From positions 1 to 33,942 of the IMG/VR virus record IMGVR_UViG_3300028392_000184: a stretch of 33,942 nt of DNA; one strand, given 5' to 3'. Source of the stretch: a virus. The stretch's first letter is position 1; each line of letters opens with the position of its first letter. The notes beneath the pieces were generated by a model, which had not been told where the DNA came from, did no database searches, and saw only the letters and a list, made by a program, of their open reading frames with translations. The position numbers and the translations under genes are program-made. This document shows positions 12,665-20,492 of the stretch, piece after piece.

Positions 12665-12713
12665 ATCTGGAAATTTTAGTATATTTACAATATATTTTTA
12701 AAAATTTCCAGAT
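12665..12713 (+). promoter_or_regulatory. 13-bp hairpin covering the start codon of the homing endonuclease
   Basis: ATCTGGAAATTTT (12665-12677) is the exact reverse complement of AAAATTTCCAGAT (12701-12713). The 3' arm includes the first two bases of the ATG at 12712. The loop holds TATATTTA, one mismatch from the -7 element TAnnTTTG. Read-through transcripts would hide the start codon, while transcripts starting from the loop would not; this is a known kind of control for phage homing endonucleases. Confidence 0.65.
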
Positions 12714-13596
12714 GTTAATTTATTATGTTTATACTCATACAAGACTAGATACTAATGAAGTATTTTATGTAGGAATAGGTAGAACTCCTAATTCTAAAAA
12801 TTATTTTAGAGCTTATACTAAAGCAGGAAGATCATCAGAATGGTTTTCTGTTTTAGAAGAATGTAACTTTAATTATAAAGTTGATATAATAAATACTTTT
12901 GATAATCATTTAGATTGTTGCAATAAAGAGTTATATCTTATATCATTATATGGAAGAAAACATTTAAAAGAAGGTCTTTTAGTAAATAAATCACCAGGAG
13001 GTCATAAATGGAAAGATTGTATAAAAGTTTATCAGTATGATCTTAATGGTAACTATATTGCTGAATGGATATCACCTAAAATAGCAAGTTCTGTTCTTAA
13101 TATTAGATATGATGGTATTTATGCAAGTTGTAGATTATTTTTTAGAGCTGGTAATTATCAATTTAGATCTTTTAAGAAAGATAAAATTGAACCATATGTA
13201 GATAGTAAATTAAAAAAAATTTATCAATATACTCTTTTAGGAGTTTATATAAAAGAGTATAATTCTATTAAAGAAGCAGCTTTATCAATAAAAATTAAAC
13301 CAGAAAAATTAAGTGATTGTGCTAAAAAAAATAGAAAATGTAAAAATTATGTTTGGAGTTTTTCTCCTGATTATTGCATAGTAAAAAGAATAATTTCTCA
13401 ATATGATTTAAATAATAAATTAATTGCTCAATATACAATATTATCAGAAGCAGCTAAAGCTTTAAATGTAACTAGTATTAATTCAATTGATTGTGCTATA
13501 AAAGGAATAGTTCAAAAACAAGCTTATGGGTATATATGGAAAAGTGAAAATAATGTAAAAATAATAAATAATGCAAGTAAAAAAGAAACTTTGTGA
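12712..13596 (+). CDS. GIY-YIG homing endonuclease with NUMOD1-like repeats
   Basis: The N-terminal nuclease domain has the paired strands YYVYTH and FYVGIGR, the GIY-YIG signature, with Arg in the expected position and a Glu (CNKELYLI) as metal ligand. The C-terminal half has three repeats of the form YQYDLNGNYIAEW...A, as in NUMOD1 DNA-binding modules of homing endonucleases. It is very A+T-rich, sits inside an HNH gene, and its last 26 bases overlap the new start of that gene. It would cut HNH alleles that lack it and spread by repair. Confidence 0.88.
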   Translation: MLIYYVYTHTRLDTNEVFYVGIGRTPNSKNYFRAYTKAGRSSEWFSVLEECNFNYKVDIINTFDNHLDCCNKELYLISLYGRKHLKEGLLVNKSPGGHKWKDCIKVYQYDLNGNYIAEWISPKIASSVLNIRYDGIYASCRLFFRAGNYQFRSFKKDKIEPYVDSKLKKIYQYTLLGVYIKEYNSIKEAALSIKIKPEKLSDCAKKNRKCKNYVWSFSPDYCIVKRIISQYDLNNKLIAQYTILSEAAKALNVTSINSIDCAIKGIVQKQAYGYIWKSENNVKIINNASKKETL

Positions 13597-13987
13597 TGTA
13601 TGTAATAATCTTTCTTTTATTTGGAAAACATCTGGAACTGGGGGCAAGAAGCTTTGCAAAAAGTGTTCAACTACTGGAGTTGACATGAAAAAACCAACAA
13701 CTAAAGCAAAGCCTATTGCTCCCCGGTCCCAGAAAAGATCTAAAGAAGAAAGACTATACTCTGCTAAGAGAGTATTGTTTTTACTAGAATTCCCTATGTG
13801 TCAAGCTAATATTCAAGGAGTATGTAAAGGTCAGGCTACAGAAGTTCATCATAAGAAAGGTAGGATTGGAAATGATCTACTTGATGAGACTAATTGGTTA
13901 GCCCTATGCCATAACTGTCATGAGTATGTAGAAAATCATAGAGAATTTGCTATGGAAAAAGGATTTAGTATAAAAAGAATAACATGA
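13571..13987 (+). CDS. HNH endonuclease, 138 aa
   Basis: The N-terminus has a CxxC pair and a second CxxC (KLCDVC, LCKKC), a zinc ribbon. A basic linker follows, then the HNH core: EVHHKKGR, an Asn (ETNW) and a His in CHNCHEYV. It probably makes double-strand cuts or nicks in DNA. Its first codons come after the homing endonuclease, and an older version of the same start survives at 12577. The ATG lies inside the homing gene, so expression may depend on read-through. It overlaps the next gene by 4 nt. Confidence 0.85.
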   Translation: MQVKKKLCDVCNNLSFIWKTSGTGGKKLCKKCSTTGVDMKKPTTKAKPIAPRSQKRSKEERLYSAKRVLFLLEFPMCQANIQGVCKGQATEVHHKKGRIGNDLLDETNWLALCHNCHEYVENHREFAMEKGFSIKRIT

Positions 13988-14535
13988 GTGAAAAATACAA
14001 ATTAAAATTTGGAAAACATAAAGGTAAAAAATTACTAAATATTCCTATGGACTATTTAAAATGGTTATTTAGTCAAGATTTTTGTCCTAAACCTGTAGAA
14101 AATTATGTAAATAGTAATAAGGATATACTTAATAATGTTTTTAAATTGACAGAAGAAGAAAAACAATTAAAACATAATAAACATCCTAATTATTATGGCT
14201 TATTTAAAGATAAAACTTATATAAATAATATGGAAAATAAAATATGTCCAATATGTGCAAAGAATGCAGACAGTTCTAAATCAGTTGAATGGGCTAAGAA
14301 GCCTTGTGATGACTGTACAGAACTCATGTCTAAAGGCTTTGTATTAATAGGAGCTGTTGAACAGAAAACAGTAGATGTAACAAATCCTTATAGATCAGGA
14401 GATGTATGGTGTGTAGATCAATCAGTAGCAGATACTTTATTTGCTCCTAATCCTGCACCACCATCAGGTGTATCTTTTATTGACATTAATGTTGCTAAAG
14501 AGTTAGACTTACCTAATATTAATTATGATGCTTAG
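13984..14535 (+). CDS. DUF3820-like domain plus zinc-ribbon domain, 183 aa
   Basis: Residues 5-30 (LKFGKHKGKKLLNIP...YLKWLF) match the short domain often found after DnaQ-type exonucleases or alone in phages (DUF3820). A second part has two CxxC pairs (CPICAKNA, CDDCTEL) followed by a beta-rich part, like a common phage zinc protein. It may be a fusion of two small phage proteins, as a Met (MENKICPIC) starts the second part. Function unknown; DNA binding is likely. Confidence 0.7.
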   Translation: MSEKYKLKFGKHKGKKLLNIPMDYLKWLFSQDFCPKPVENYVNSNKDILNNVFKLTEEEKQLKHNKHPNYYGLFKDKTYINNMENKICPICAKNADSSKSVEWAKKPCDDCTELMSKGFVLIGAVEQKTVDVTNPYRSGDVWCVDQSVADTLFAPNPAPPSGVSFIDINVAKELDLPNINYDA

Positions 14536-14680
14536 TATAGAAAAAAAAGATTTAGAAAAAATACTAACTACTTTAAAAGCAGCAGAACATTCATTAAAGA
14601 TAGAAAAACCTAGTTTTACTACAAGGATGATGGTATTAGAAGTTATTGATTTAATAAAAAAGAAATACATTAAATCTTAA
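14525..14680 (+). CDS. small basic helical protein, 51 aa
   Basis: Starts MMLSIEKKDLEKIL inside the end of the previous gene. Charged and helical throughout. It fills the gap to the next gene. Confidence 0.6.
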   Translation: MMLSIEKKDLEKILTTLKAAEHSLKIEKPSFTTRMMVLEVIDLIKKKYIKS

Positions 14681-14683
14681 ATT

Positions 14684-15229
14684 ATGGGACAATATTATAT
14701 AGCAATAAATACTGATACAATGGAATGGATTCCACCTCATGATTTTGATAATGGAGCTAAACTTATGGAACATTCTTACCTAACTAACAACTTTGTAGAA
14801 GCTGTAGAGTTTTTATTATTGGATGATAGTCAAGATAAATCAAGATGGGCTGGCCAAAGAATAGTATGGGCTGGAGATTATGCTGATGGTGAAGATACAA
14901 AAGATCTTTCTAGAAATCTTTATGATTTATCTGAAGATAAAGATAAACTTGGAATGCTTATTGAAGCTATACCACCAAATTATCATTATTTAGTTAATTG
15001 GGACAGACAAGAGTTTGTAGATAAAACTAAATGTAATTCTACACATTCTCATGATTTAAAAGTTCATCCTTTACCTTTGTTAACAGCAGAAGGAAATGGA
15101 AGAGGTGGTGGAGACTATCATGGAGATAATGAAAAATTAGTAGGAACTTGGGCAAGAGACAGAATAAGTGTTATGAAAGAGCCTCCTATTGGTTTTACAG
15201 AGATTATTCCTAACTTTACAACAGACTAA
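14684..15229 (+). CDS. hypothetical phage protein with MGQYY start, 181 aa
   Basis: Begins MGQYYIAINTDTMEW, a start shared by a group of uncharacterised phage proteins. It has a GRGGGDYHG stretch near residue 146 and a conserved-looking line, WAGDYADGED. No catalytic motif is certain. It starts 4 nt after the preceding stop. Confidence 0.75.
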   Translation: MGQYYIAINTDTMEWIPPHDFDNGAKLMEHSYLTNNFVEAVEFLLLDDSQDKSRWAGQRIVWAGDYADGEDTKDLSRNLYDLSEDKDKLGMLIEAIPPNYHYLVNWDRQEFVDKTKCNSTHSHDLKVHPLPLLTAEGNGRGGGDYHGDNEKLVGTWARDRISVMKEPPIGFTEIIPNFTTD

Positions 15230-15234
15230 ATATT

Positions 15235-15447
15235 ATGACAGTTATTCATGAATTACAGCAAATAATGTGGGTTAGAACACCTCATGGAGATGGGCAAGTT
15301 CTATTTCTTATGGACTATGGTGTACATGAAAATACAATATTTGTTGTAGCTCTTGAAAAAACTGGTGTTATTAAACATTACAACAGTAATGATGTAACCT
15401 TATGTAAAAATCATACAATAAAAATGAATATTAATGAAAAAAACTAA
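15235..15447 (+). CDS. hypothetical small protein, 70 aa
   Basis: Beta-rich, with WVRTPHGDGQVLFLMDYG, a pattern of short strands as in small SH3-like folds; this is only an impression. Its end overlaps the helicase start. Confidence 0.65.
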   Translation: MTVIHELQQIMWVRTPHGDGQVLFLMDYGVHENTIFVVALEKTGVIKHYNSNDVTLCKNHTIKMNINEKN

Positions 15448-16516
15448 AGATCAAATACAAGCAGAAGCACTAGATGCTTTAAGTAAAGTAAAAAGAGGAA
15501 CTGTGGCTATGTCAGTAGGAACTGGTAAAACATTAGTAGGATTAAAACATATGGCTTCTTTGTATCATGATAATGCTTTCTTTCTTGTAGTTGCTCCAAA
15601 AGTTTCTATATTTCAGTCATGGAAAGATGATGCTAAAAAGTTTGATATGGAGTATTTAATATCTCATATTACTTTTAGTACTTATTTATCACTTATAAAT
15701 CAAGATATAGATTATCAAGCAGTATATTTAGATGAGGCTCATTCTTTGTTAAAATCACATTCATTGTGGTTAAATGATTATCAAGGCATCTTAATAGGAT
15801 TAACAGGTACACCACCAAAAATTGAACAATCAGAAAAAGGAAAGATGTTTAAGCAATTTATTCCAGTAGTATACAAATATGAAACAGATACTGCAATAGA
15901 AGACAACATTCTTAATGATTATAAAATTATAGTGCACACCTTAGAACTAGACACAAAACAAAACATGAAAGCAGGCAAAGCACCAAAGTTCTTTTATACA
16001 TCAGAATCAGCCAACTATAAATATTGGACTGGTAGATGTCATAGAGCTAGTAGTGATAAGGAAATTCATATGATGAGAATCATGAGAATGAAAGCCATAA
16101 TGAACTTTCCTACTAAGGAAGCTTATGCTAAAAATTTGTTGATGTCTACTACTGAGAAAACTTTACTGTTTGCTAATACTCAAGAACAAGCTGATAGACT
16201 TTGTGATAATAGTTATCATAGTGGTAATCCTAATTCTGAATACAATCTAGAAGACTTTAAAGATGGAAAGATTGATGAGTTAAGCTGTGTATTACAGTTA
16301 TCAGAAGGTATTAATATTCCTAATCTTAAAATAGGTATAATTATGCATGCTTATGGTAATGAAAGAAAAGCTAGTCAAAGAATAGGTAGGCTTTTAAGAT
16401 TAAACCCAAATGATAAATCTACAATACATGTATTATGTTATATAAATACTATAGATGAAGATTGGGTAATCAAAGCTTTAGAAGATTATGATCAAACAAA
16501 AATAACCTGGATATGA
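15434..16516 (+). CDS. SF2 helicase / DNA translocase, 360 aa
   Basis: All main SF2 motifs are visible: Walker A GTGKT at residues 29-33, the DEAH box at 100-103 (YLDEAHSL), TGTPP at 124-128, and motifs V and VI near the C-terminus (SEGINIPNL, QRIGRLLRL). It is shorter than most family members and lacks extra domains. SF2 or SNF2-type helicases occur in the replication block of crAss-like phages. Likely roles are fork remodelling or strand migration in recombination. It overlaps the next gene by 4 nt. Confidence 0.9.
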   Translation: MKKTKDQIQAEALDALSKVKRGTVAMSVGTGKTLVGLKHMASLYHDNAFFLVVAPKVSIFQSWKDDAKKFDMEYLISHITFSTYLSLINQDIDYQAVYLDEAHSLLKSHSLWLNDYQGILIGLTGTPPKIEQSEKGKMFKQFIPVVYKYETDTAIEDNILNDYKIIVHTLELDTKQNMKAGKAPKFFYTSESANYKYWTGRCHRASSDKEIHMMRIMRMKAIMNFPTKEAYAKNLLMSTTEKTLLFANTQEQADRLCDNSYHSGNPNSEYNLEDFKDGKIDELSCVLQLSEGINIPNLKIGIIMHAYGNERKASQRIGRLLRLNPNDKSTIHVLCYINTIDEDWVIKALEDYDQTKITWI

Positions 16517-16842
16517 GCCACCAAAATCTAAAAGAAGGAGATGCACTTAACATCACATTAATGCTTGCACATGTTAGATGTTTATCAGAACTAATTCATA
16601 CCTTGCCAGAGCACAGGTATCAGTTTAAATCTTACTTTAAGAAACTATTTACTACTGTTAAAGATTATGAAGAAGCTTTAAATAAGCTTACTAATTATCA
16701 AGAAGGTACTAAAGATTCAAAAGAACAACAAGAAATATATGATTTGTTAATGGACTTAACTTATGATGTAAGAGATCAAGTAATTAAAAATAGAAATAAT
16801 GGAAACAACAACCCTGGACCCAATAGTGGAGAAACAGCTTGA
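16513..16842 (+). CDS. hypothetical helical protein, 109 aa
   Basis: Helical, with a low-complexity Asn/Gly/Pro tail (NRNNGNNNPGPNSG). It overlaps the helicase by 4 nt and the ClpS-like gene by 44 nt, so all three may be translated together. No family is recognised. Confidence 0.7.
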   Translation: MSHQNLKEGDALNITLMLAHVRCLSELIHTLPEHRYQFKSYFKKLFTTVKDYEEALNKLTNYQEGTKDSKEQQEIYDLLMDLTYDVRDQVIKNRNNGNNNPGPNSGETA

Positions 16843-17089
16843 AGCTGAAATTAAAGAGATGACTGAACCTAGTAAGGCTATAATTCTTTATAATGATGAT
16901 GTAAATTCATTTGAACATGTTATTGAATGTTTAATATTATACTGCAATCATTCTATTGAACAAGCTGAACAAATAGCATCTATTGTACACAATAATGGTA
17001 AATGTGATATAAAACATGGTAGTCAGAAAAAGCTTAAACCTATTTATGAAGCATTACAAGAGAATCATTTATCAGTAAAAATAGAATAA
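16799..17089 (+). CDS. ClpS-like N-degron adaptor, 96 aa
   Basis: From residue 27 the sequence follows ClpS: AIILYNDDVNSFEHVIE, then QAEQIASIVHNNGKCDI. Asn32, Asp33, Asp34 and His64 match the residues that hold the N-terminal amino group of a substrate, and the line is close to Bacteroidota ClpS, suggesting capture from a host. ClpS delivers proteins with N-degron residues to ClpA/ClpC-type unfoldases with ClpP. A phage copy could redirect host proteolysis or protect phage proteins. An alternative start is the Met at residue 21. Confidence 0.85.
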   Translation: METTTLDPIVEKQLEAEIKEMTEPSKAIILYNDDVNSFEHVIECLILYCNHSIEQAEQIASIVHNNGKCDIKHGSQKKLKPIYEALQENHLSVKIE

Positions 17090-17090
17090 C

Positions 17091-17342
17091 ATGGATTTAC
17101 CTAAACTTGATGAGCATATATTAATGCAAAACTCAGAACTAAGAACAATAGAAACTCCCATCAACCGGGGTACAACTATTAAGTGGCATGGATCATGGGA
17201 TTACAAGAGTAATCTTAATGAAACTACATTTAAAACATTAACAAAACAACCTTATCCTCATAAATTAATTGAGTCTACTGAAGTTGATTTAAACCCAGTA
17301 GCAAATATTAAATTTTATAAGGTAACAATTAAAAGATTTTAA
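17091..17342 (+). CDS. hypothetical protein, 83 aa
   Basis: A small soluble protein (ETPINRGTTIKWHGSW) starting one base after the ClpS stop. No family is recognised. Confidence 0.65.
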   Translation: MDLPKLDEHILMQNSELRTIETPINRGTTIKWHGSWDYKSNLNETTFKTLTKQPYPHKLIESTEVDLNPVANIKFYKVTIKRF

Positions 17343-17350
17343 TATATTTG
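17343..17350 (+). promoter_or_regulatory. -7 promoter element placed 4 nt before a start codon
   Basis: TATATTTG, then CAAC, then ATG at 17355. With a -7 element this close, transcription would start at or next to the ATG, giving a leaderless message. The same 4-nt spacing occurs at 25678 and, on the minus strand, at 19282. Confidence 0.6.
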
Positions 17351-17354
17351 CAAC

Positions 17355-17693
17355 ATGGCAACAACAGCAATACAAATAGGTGACATAAAAATGAAGTTTA
17401 TGACTCTACCTGCACACTTAACTAATGATGAGGGTGTAAAACAATTCTTAGATATTACTTTATATCAATGTGATGAAGAGTTTATCCCTACAGGACCATC
17501 TTCTCATAGTATGCATGAAGATGATGAAGAAACATATCATAGAAACTTAAGATTACAAGCAACTGAAAAAGGTCATTATGTACCTGAAGAGTCAACAGAC
17601 CCACAATGGAACCCTAACTACATAGAACCAGAAGAAGATGGAAATGAAGACACCCTTCCAAGTGATATGCTTGGACAACAAGAGCAAGCCTAA
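17355..17693 (+). CDS. hypothetical acidic protein, 112 aa
   Basis: Acidic, especially the last 40 residues (EPEEDGNEDTLPSDM). It has its own promoter element directly in front. It overlaps the next gene by about 50 nt in another frame. No family is recognised. Confidence 0.7.
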   Translation: MATTAIQIGDIKMKFMTLPAHLTNDEGVKQFLDITLYQCDEEFIPTGPSSHSMHEDDEETYHRNLRLQATEKGHYVPEESTDPQWNPNYIEPEEDGNEDTLPSDMLGQQEQA

Positions 17694-17955
17694 TGATATC
17701 CCTAACTCTAAATGGTTAGTAGAAGGTGAGACTTACACAGTAACTAAAATAGCAAAATTATTGATTCAAGGTGGTATGGTAGGTTTTAAGTTAGAAGAAC
17801 TTAATATTGACTCATATTTTCCTTATCAATTTTTTGCAGCCAATAGATTTGGCTTACCAGTGACTCAAGACTGGGACATAGAAGCAGCTTTAGAAAAGAT
17901 TCTAGAAGAAGCTAAAAATGAAGTACATGAACTTAATCAATACTACTCAGAATGA
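17644..17955 (+). CDS. hypothetical phage protein, 103 aa
   Basis: Starts MKTPFQVICLDNKSKP; an ATG two codons upstream is also possible. The line SKWLVEGETYTVTKI and the strands after it resemble small beta-rich phage proteins of unknown role. It overlaps the next gene by 4 nt. Confidence 0.75.
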   Translation: MKTPFQVICLDNKSKPNDIPNSKWLVEGETYTVTKIAKLLIQGGMVGFKLEELNIDSYFPYQFFAANRFGLPVTQDWDIEAALEKILEEAKNEVHELNQYYSE

Positions 17956-18203
17956 AAATTAATTTAAAAGATTATGCTAAGGATACATTATTCTTAAAGC
18001 ATATAGAAACAATTTTGACTAATCAGTCAGAAACAAAAGGCTTGTCTAGGACAATAAGAAGCCTAATTATTGAAAGAGATATAATAGAAACAGACTTAGA
18101 ACTAGGTGGAGAATGCATCTTAGAACTTGATAAACCAAGATTAGAAGCCATCAAGGAAAAAAATAAAATGTTAGTATTCACAAGTAAACAAGAAGATTAT
18201 TAA
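17952..18203 (+). CDS. hypothetical helical protein, 83 aa
   Basis: Helical and charged (LSRTIRSLIIERDIIE). Coupled to the gene before it by an ATGA overlap. No family is recognised. Confidence 0.7.
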   Translation: MKINLKDYAKDTLFLKHIETILTNQSETKGLSRTIRSLIIERDIIETDLELGGECILELDKPRLEAIKEKNKMLVFTSKQEDY

Positions 18204-18204
18204 T

Positions 18205-18459
18205 ATGAAACATTTAAGTTTAGAAGCAGAAAATGAAGGCTTAAAACAATTACTAAAAAATGGTATAATTTATATTAACTATTGGTCTACTGATTGTGAT
18301 GGCTGTAGTTCTGCTAACAATACATCATTTCAAGATATGGAATCTTTAGAAAAGTGGATTAAAAATTCTTATGAAAATGATGAGGGAGCTTGGGGTTGGG
18401 ACTATGCAACCAAAGACACCTTAATTGAAGAAGCTCCAAGAGGTTATTGGGGTATGTAA
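18205..18459 (+). CDS. hypothetical protein with CDGC pair, 84 aa
   Basis: Contains INYWSTDCDGCSSAN near residue 30 and a Trp/Gly-rich part (GAWGWDYA). The CxxC could bind metal or act as a redox pair, although there is no thioredoxin fold visible. No family is recognised. Confidence 0.7.
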   Translation: MKHLSLEAENEGLKQLLKNGIIYINYWSTDCDGCSSANNTSFQDMESLEKWIKNSYENDEGAWGWDYATKDTLIEEAPRGYWGM

Positions 18460-18482
18460 TATTAACAATTAAAACAAATAAA

Positions 18483-18599
18483 ATGTCAGAAGTAAAAGCA
18501 ATAAAAGGTGGAGAGTTATTTAAGAAAACTAAAGAAGAAAAAGCAGCTTTAAAAGCAGCAAAGTCAGCATGGAAAAAAGCAAATCCTAATACAAAATGA
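18483..18599 (+). CDS. small lysine-rich protein, 38 aa
   Basis: About a third of the residues are Lys, with Ala-rich helical repeats (EEKAALKAAKSAWKKA). It overlaps the next gene by 4 nt (ATGA), which supports it being a real gene. It could bind DNA. Confidence 0.6.
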   Translation: MSEVKAIKGGELFKKTKEEKAALKAAKSAWKKANPNTK

Positions 18600-18985
18600 G
18601 TCAAGAAGCTATCCATAGTGTAATATTAAAAAAGTCTGGAAACAAACTTATTTATAAAAATCCTAATGATGAAGGCTTATATAAATTATTTGTAAATAGT
18701 TTGTCTGAAGATCATTTAGTTCAAGTATTCTTTGAGGCTAATTTAACTGATGGTACATATACACAAATTTCTAAAATTAAAGTATGTATTAGAGAATTAG
18801 CTAAAGAAATAGGTGATACATTTGAAAATGTAGAAAGAAATATAAAAACAGCTAGTGGCTTATCATCAGAAGTAAATGGTGAAATAGAATATAAATCATT
18901 TGCAGATTGCTCTAAAGATGAGCTAAGCCTTACAATTCAGACTTTAATAGAAAGAGGAGATTTTGTTAATATTAACTTTCGGTAA
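18596..18985 (+). CDS. conserved-looking phage protein, 129 aa
   Basis: The line VQVFFEANLTDGTYTQ followed by KVCIRELAKEIGDTF resembles a protein group I have seen in crAss-like and other gut phages, with no known function. It ends 14 nt inside the convergent minus-strand gene. Confidence 0.7.
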   Translation: MSQEAIHSVILKKSGNKLIYKNPNDEGLYKLFVNSLSEDHLVQVFFEANLTDGTYTQISKIKVCIRELAKEIGDTFENVERNIKTASGLSSEVNGEIEYKSFADCSKDELSLTIQTLIERGDFVNINFR

Positions 18986-19277
18986 CAGGCTTACCTGTTG
19001 TTGCATCAATCTCAACTTCTTTTATTTTATTTTGAGCTATAGCCATTCTTTCAATCTCAAATACAAGAGTTATTAGAATATGTATGTTTAACTCAAATAA
19101 AGTTGTAGAATCTTTTTCTTCCTTATACTTTTTAAGAGCTTCAACATACTCTTCTTTAGGGACAGATTCAGCTAAAGCTAATAACAATTGTACAAGACTT
19201 TCATAGTATGCACCTGATACTTGAATATCTACTATTGATTTATGATCAATAGTTTTATATTTAATAGTTTCTTCCAT
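18972..19277 (-). CDS. minus-strand hypothetical protein, 101 aa
   Basis: The only convincing gene on this strand. I start at MEETIKYKTIDHK (ATG at 19277-19275) because TATATTTG lies exactly 4 nt before it on the minus strand; a longer frame would begin inside the glycosylase gene. Helical and acidic. Its 3' end overlaps the convergent plus-strand gene by 14 nt. With separate control it may act as a regulator or a protein expressed at another time, but no family is recognised. Confidence 0.75.
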   Translation of the reverse strand: MEETIKYKTIDHKSIVDIQVSGAYYESLVQLLLALAESVPKEEYVEALKKYKEEKDSTTLFELNIHILITLVFEIERMAIAQNKIKEVEIDATTGKPVTES

Positions 19278-19281
19278 ACAG

Positions 19282-19289
19282 CAAATATA
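19282..19289 (-). promoter_or_regulatory. -7 promoter element for the minus-strand gene
   Basis: On the minus strand TATATTTG is followed by CTGT and ATG, the same 4-nt spacing as at 17343 and 25678. It points away from the glycosylase gene, whose start is only 14 nt away on the other strand. Confidence 0.6.
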
Positions 19290-19302
19290 CAAAAAAAATA
19301 AT

Positions 19303-20019
19303 ATGAGCACACTAGATTCAGTAAATTTAGAAGAAGTAAAAACAAAATTGTATGAGAAATTAAAAAGCTCAGGCTGGGGAGATAAGTTAAAAACTTTTAT
19401 TCTTAGTAGTGAATATGATTATATTCTTAATACATTACTAGCAGAGGCAAGAGCCGGCAAAAGATTCACACCACCAGTAAAACAGATGTTTAGAGCATTT
19501 GAGGAATGTCCATTAGACAAACTAAAAGTTGTAGTAATAGGTCAAGATCCTTATCCTCAAATATATGTAGCTGATGGTATAGCATTTTCATGTAGTAATA
19601 TTGGTAAACCTGAAGCATCATTGAGATATATGTTTAAAGCTTTAGAAGAAACAGTATATCATGAAACTTATACAGGAGATGCTGATTTGGCTAGATGGTC
19701 TAATCAAGGAGTACTTATGTTAAATTGTGCTTTAACAACTACAATTCATAAAACAGGAACTCACTATGAACTTTGGAGACCTTTCTTAGTATTCTTACTA
19801 GACTTTCTTAGTGTTAATAACCCTAACTTAATCTATGTATTTATGGGTAAGAAAGCTCAGGAATGGGCGGAACTAACACCGGAGTATTCAGAGAAGATCT
19901 TTACAAGTCACCCAGCATCAGCAGCTTACAAGGAATTACTATCTTGGGACTGTAATGATGTATTTAATAAAGTAAATATGCTTACAAAAAAACAATTTAA
20001 CCAAGAAATAATATGGTAA
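19303..20019 (+). CDS. ung: uracil-DNA glycosylase, family 1
   Basis: Removes uracil from DNA. The water-activating motif is GQDPYP at residues 80-85 (His is usual in the last place), the uracil-binding Asn is Asn141 (LMLNCALTT), and HPAS at 203-206 is the DNA-intercalation loop motif. The length is normal for the family. Such a gene at the start of the replication block is usual in crAss-like phages. It overlaps the next gene by 7 nt. Confidence 0.95.
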   Translation: MSTLDSVNLEEVKTKLYEKLKSSGWGDKLKTFILSSEYDYILNTLLAEARAGKRFTPPVKQMFRAFEECPLDKLKVVVIGQDPYPQIYVADGIAFSCSNIGKPEASLRYMFKALEETVYHETYTGDADLARWSNQGVLMLNCALTTTIHKTGTHYELWRPFLVFLLDFLSVNNPNLIYVFMGKKAQEWAELTPEYSEKIFTSHPASAAYKELLSWDCNDVFNKVNMLTKKQFNQEIIW

Positions 20020-20492
20020 CAAATGAAATGAAAAAGCTTGAAAAAGAACAAGAGGAAGATGTAAAAATTTTTTGTGATAACTTTTATTCAAAGTATGGAA
20101 CACAACCTAAAGTGCTTTATTTAAATAGAAATAATAAACTCAGACCTTTATCTCTATCAGATGTTGAGAAAATTGTTAATTTTGTAATGTATAAGAAGTT
20201 TGGTGATGTTTATACAGTAAAACAAAGAGTTAGAGATAGAGATTTAATATGTTACAGACAAGCTATGTTTTATCATCTTCACAATATGGGTTATACTTTA
20301 GTAGGTATTAGTAAATATTTTGGATTTAATCATTCAAATGTTTTACATGGTATAAACAAAATAAAAAGTTTTATTGAAATTAAAGAAGAAACAACCTTAA
20401 CAATACTAAAAGAAATAGAAGATGGCTTTAAAGAAACAGATGAACTTGTTGATATTATTCAACAACATAACAGAGGAGAAACTAACTCCTAA
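20013..20492 (+). CDS. DnaA domain IV-like DNA-binding protein, 159 aa
   Basis: About residues 65-120 follow the C-terminal DNA-binding domain of DnaA: RVRDRDLICYRQAMFYHL, a second helix (GYTLVGISKYF) and the signature-like FNHSNVLHGINKIKSF, close to DnaA's RDHTTVLHA. There is no AAA+ ATPase domain. It could bind DnaA boxes at the phage origin or compete with host DnaA. A matching box pair is at 6805-6835. The ATG at 20028 is an alternative start. Confidence 0.75.
   Translation: MVTNEMKKLEKEQEEDVKIFCDNFYSKYGTQPKVLYLNRNNKLRPLSLSDVEKIVNFVMYKKFGDVYTVKQRVRDRDLICYRQAMFYHLHNMGYTLVGISKYFGFNHSNVLHGINKIKSFIEIKEETTLTILKEIEDGFKETDELVDIIQQHNRGETNS

Noticed and set aside
12655-13570. Group I intron or intein splitting the HNH gene
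   Set aside because: The downstream HNH gene has its own ATG and repeats the N-terminal sequence, no intron core is seen, and the upstream fragment ends in a stop codon; a simple homing-gene insertion fits better.
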